In this document: in pieces, positions 32,839 to 34,018 of the stretch
How the letters are laid out: each line of letters starts with the position of its first letter
Numbering within the stretch: position 1 is the stretch's first letter
Assembly: GCA_002290555.1 (NCBI GenBank)
Contig: NEUK01000001.1
Span: 1-34,018, forward strand
Length of the DNA: 34,018 nucleotides
Origin: Spartobacteria bacterium AMD-G4
Lineage (GTDB): Bacteria > Verrucomicrobiota > Verrucomicrobiia > Chthoniobacterales > Terrimicrobiaceae
Direction of reading: 5' to 3'
Translations under genes and position numbers: made by a program
The notes under the pieces: generated by a model
Databases searched by the model: none
Told to the model about the DNA's origin: nothing
What the model saw: the letters and a program-made list of their open reading frames with translations, nothing else

Positions 32839-33716
32839 GTGGCTGGTGACTGGCTGGCCCGGAGAGTCCTTGCGTCTGCAAGAAACGCCTCCACAGCGCT
32901 CCGGTTGCCGCTTTCAAGGCCGAGTTTCAGCGTCTCAAGAGCGGTTTGCAAGTCATGGATTCCGAGTAGAATTTCGCTGCGGTTGTCGAGGAGGATTTCC
33001 GCCCAAAGCCCTTCTGGGCCGCCGGCGATACGGGTGGCATCTCGATAGCCGCCCCCCGCGAGCCGGGCTACCGAGGGATCTGCTCCCAAAGCCGCATGAA
33101 CCAGTGCGGCTGCAGCGGCATGAGGAAGGTGGCTGATTCTTGCCATCGCGCGGTCGTGTGCCCTCGGGGGGAGTTCCTGAATGGTGCACCCGGCGGAGGA
33201 CCACAGCTCGACGGCAAGCCTGTGGGCTCTCGGGTCAGTGAGCGCTGTGGGCGTGAGAATGCACACGGCGCCGTCATACAAATTTTCTCGGGCCGCATGG
33301 ATGCCGCTTTGCTCGGAACCCGCCATGGGATGCGCGCCGATGAACCGTCCGCCGAAAATCTGCTCAAGTCGCATGACGATTTTTTCCTTCACGCTACCAG
33401 CATCGGTAACAACGGCTTTTTCTGGCAAAAATTTGGCGAGTTCGGGTCCGATGGACTCGATCGCATGTGGCGAGAGGCACAAAACGGCCAGATCACAATC
33501 CGAGACCACGGTTTCGAGGTCGTTTGAGACCCTGCATTTTGGAAGCATCCCGACCGCCTCACGCGCGGCCTCCTCTCGGCGGGCCCATATTGAAATTTCG
33601 TAAAAATCAGTCGATCTACCCAATGCCATCGCAAGCGACGCACCGATGAGACCGGGGCCCAGAATGGTAACGCGCCGGTTCAGGGCACCAGAAAAATCTT
33701 GCCCGAGTAGGGGCAT
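32835..33716 (-). CDS. tyrA: Prephenate dehydrogenase
   Basis: 293 residues. Rossmann motif GPGLIGAS at 20-27, then the catalytic [12 protein letters not shown] with its histidine, and [13 protein letters not shown] in the helical dimerisation domain. It converts prephenate to 4-hydroxyphenylpyruvate for tyrosine. The ATG at 33716 overlaps the upstream gene by 37 bases, so the true start may be closer to NRRVTILG. No ACT domain is present. aroA follows with a four-base overlap. Confidence 0.93.
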   Translation of the reverse strand: MPLLGQDFSGALNRRVTILGPGLIGASLAMALGRSTDFYEISIWARREEAAREAVGMLPKCRVSNDLETVVSDCDLAVLCLSPHAIESIGPELAKFLPEKAVVTDAGSVKEKIVMRLEQIFGGRFIGAHPMAGSEQSGIHAARENLYDGAVCILTPTALTDPRAHRLAVELWSSAGCTIQELPPRAHDRAMARISHLPHAAAAALVHAALGADPSVARLAGGGYRDATRIAGGPEGLWAEILLDNRSEILLGIHDLQTALETLKLGLESGNRSAVEAFLADARTLRASQSPAT

Positions 33717-34018
33717 TTCACCTCGGTGCCGGGAGGAAATCCGCGAACATCGACATATCCGGCATAAGGCGAATGGGGGCTGGTGACGAAACCTGGTTTC
33801 CCGGGCACCGGTGTGCCGTAGGAAAGGTCTCTTGCGGCCACAGGCTCTGGAGGAGGAGTCGGCATCGGAGGCGGTGTGGGCGTGGCATACGGATCCACCG
33901 CGGGTGGCATCTCGGTATACCCCTCGGGTGTCGGCGTGGGGGTTGCAAATGCTGAATCTGTGTAAGCTGTGCCTTGACCTCCCAAGCGGCCAGATCTTGT
34001 CTTGCGGACAGGTTGCTG
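33680..34018 (-). CDS. Pro-Thr-rich protein, 5' end beyond window
   Basis: The frame is open to the right edge; about 112 codons are visible, beginning [17 protein letters not shown] low-complexity Pro/Thr stretch ([21 protein letters not shown]) is followed by a compact C-terminal motif [26 protein letters not shown]. The tail looks like a short conserved beta element found at the end of secreted low-complexity proteins; no function is known to me. A TTG at 33985 could serve as a start, but the open frame upstream suggests a longer gene. Confidence 0.55.
   Translation of the reverse strand, partial: QQPVRKTRSGRLGGQGTAYTDSAFATPTPTPEGYTEMPPAVDPYATPTPPPMPTPPPEPVAARDLSYGTPVPGKPGFVTSPHSPYAGYVDVRGFPPGTEVKCPYSGKIFLVP

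Noticed and set aside
32032-33048. A 338-codon plus-strand frame across aroA and tyrA
   Set aside because: Antisense to two clear biosynthetic genes; no domain.

Overview
The window looks like chromosomal DNA from a moderately GC-rich Gram-negative bacterium, most likely a member of the Verrucomicrobiota. The support is indirect: a type IV pseudopilin-like protein with a FTLVELL cleavage signal and an H-x9-NG C-terminus, a secreted formylglycine-generating enzyme, Pro-Thr-rich secreted proteins, an AaeXAB-like efflux set, an LptF/LptG permease (hence an outer membrane), and starts with weak or distant Shine-Dalgarno sequences. No rRNA or other decisive marker is present, so the phylum call is an inference.

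Layout. 1-1299 (-): a small TPR protein translationally coupled to a class C beta-lactamase-type serine hydrolase that starts at GTG and runs off the left edge. 1399-2415 (+): an orphan RND/HlyD-type adaptor. 2473-5680 (-): an accessory patch with a ribbon-helix-helix antitoxin, a broken PIN toxin, a DUF4143 ATPase, and an unusual in-frame GNAT-SYLF open reading frame. 5943-9611 (-): threonine synthase, a MoaD/ThiS-like ubiquitin-fold protein, a cytochrome c-PQQ sugar dehydrogenase and a pseudopilin, closely spaced like an operon. 9936-13589 (+): a WcaF-type acetyltransferase, hisS and aspS. 13706-15371 (-): nagB disrupted by an internal deletion, then a PIG-L deacetylase. 15520-15593 (-): tRNA-Pro(TGG). 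15748-17784 (-): a secreted clan GH-A glycoside hydrolase with a hexanucleotide-encoded Thr-Pro linker. 17889-18875 (+): a D-Ala-D-Ala carboxypeptidase. 18938-22791: a FUSC exporter divergent from DUF1656, a HlyD adaptor and a small K+-channel-like protein. 22928-24106 (+): a formylglycine-generating enzyme followed by a hairpin/T-tract terminator.

From the right edge down to 24167 (-) runs a compact series of twelve genes of about 10 kb with many stop/start overlaps: a Pro-rich protein, tyrA, aroA, cmk, plsC, a 50-residue membrane peptide, an unknown 174-residue protein, a LysM/degenerate L,D-transpeptidase, accA, an LptF/G permease, an alpha/beta hydrolase lacking its nucleophile serine, and an M16 peptidase. 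It combines aromatic amino-acid, nucleotide, phospholipid and fatty-acid synthesis with envelope assembly.

I see no complete new defence system, CRISPR array, prophage or insertion sequence. The most unusual items are two apparent pseudoenzymes in the envelope/lipid series, the GNAT-SYLF reading frame with a signal peptide in its middle, the thrC plus ubiquitin-like gene pair, and two genes (PIN toxin, nagB) broken by out-of-frame internal deletions.
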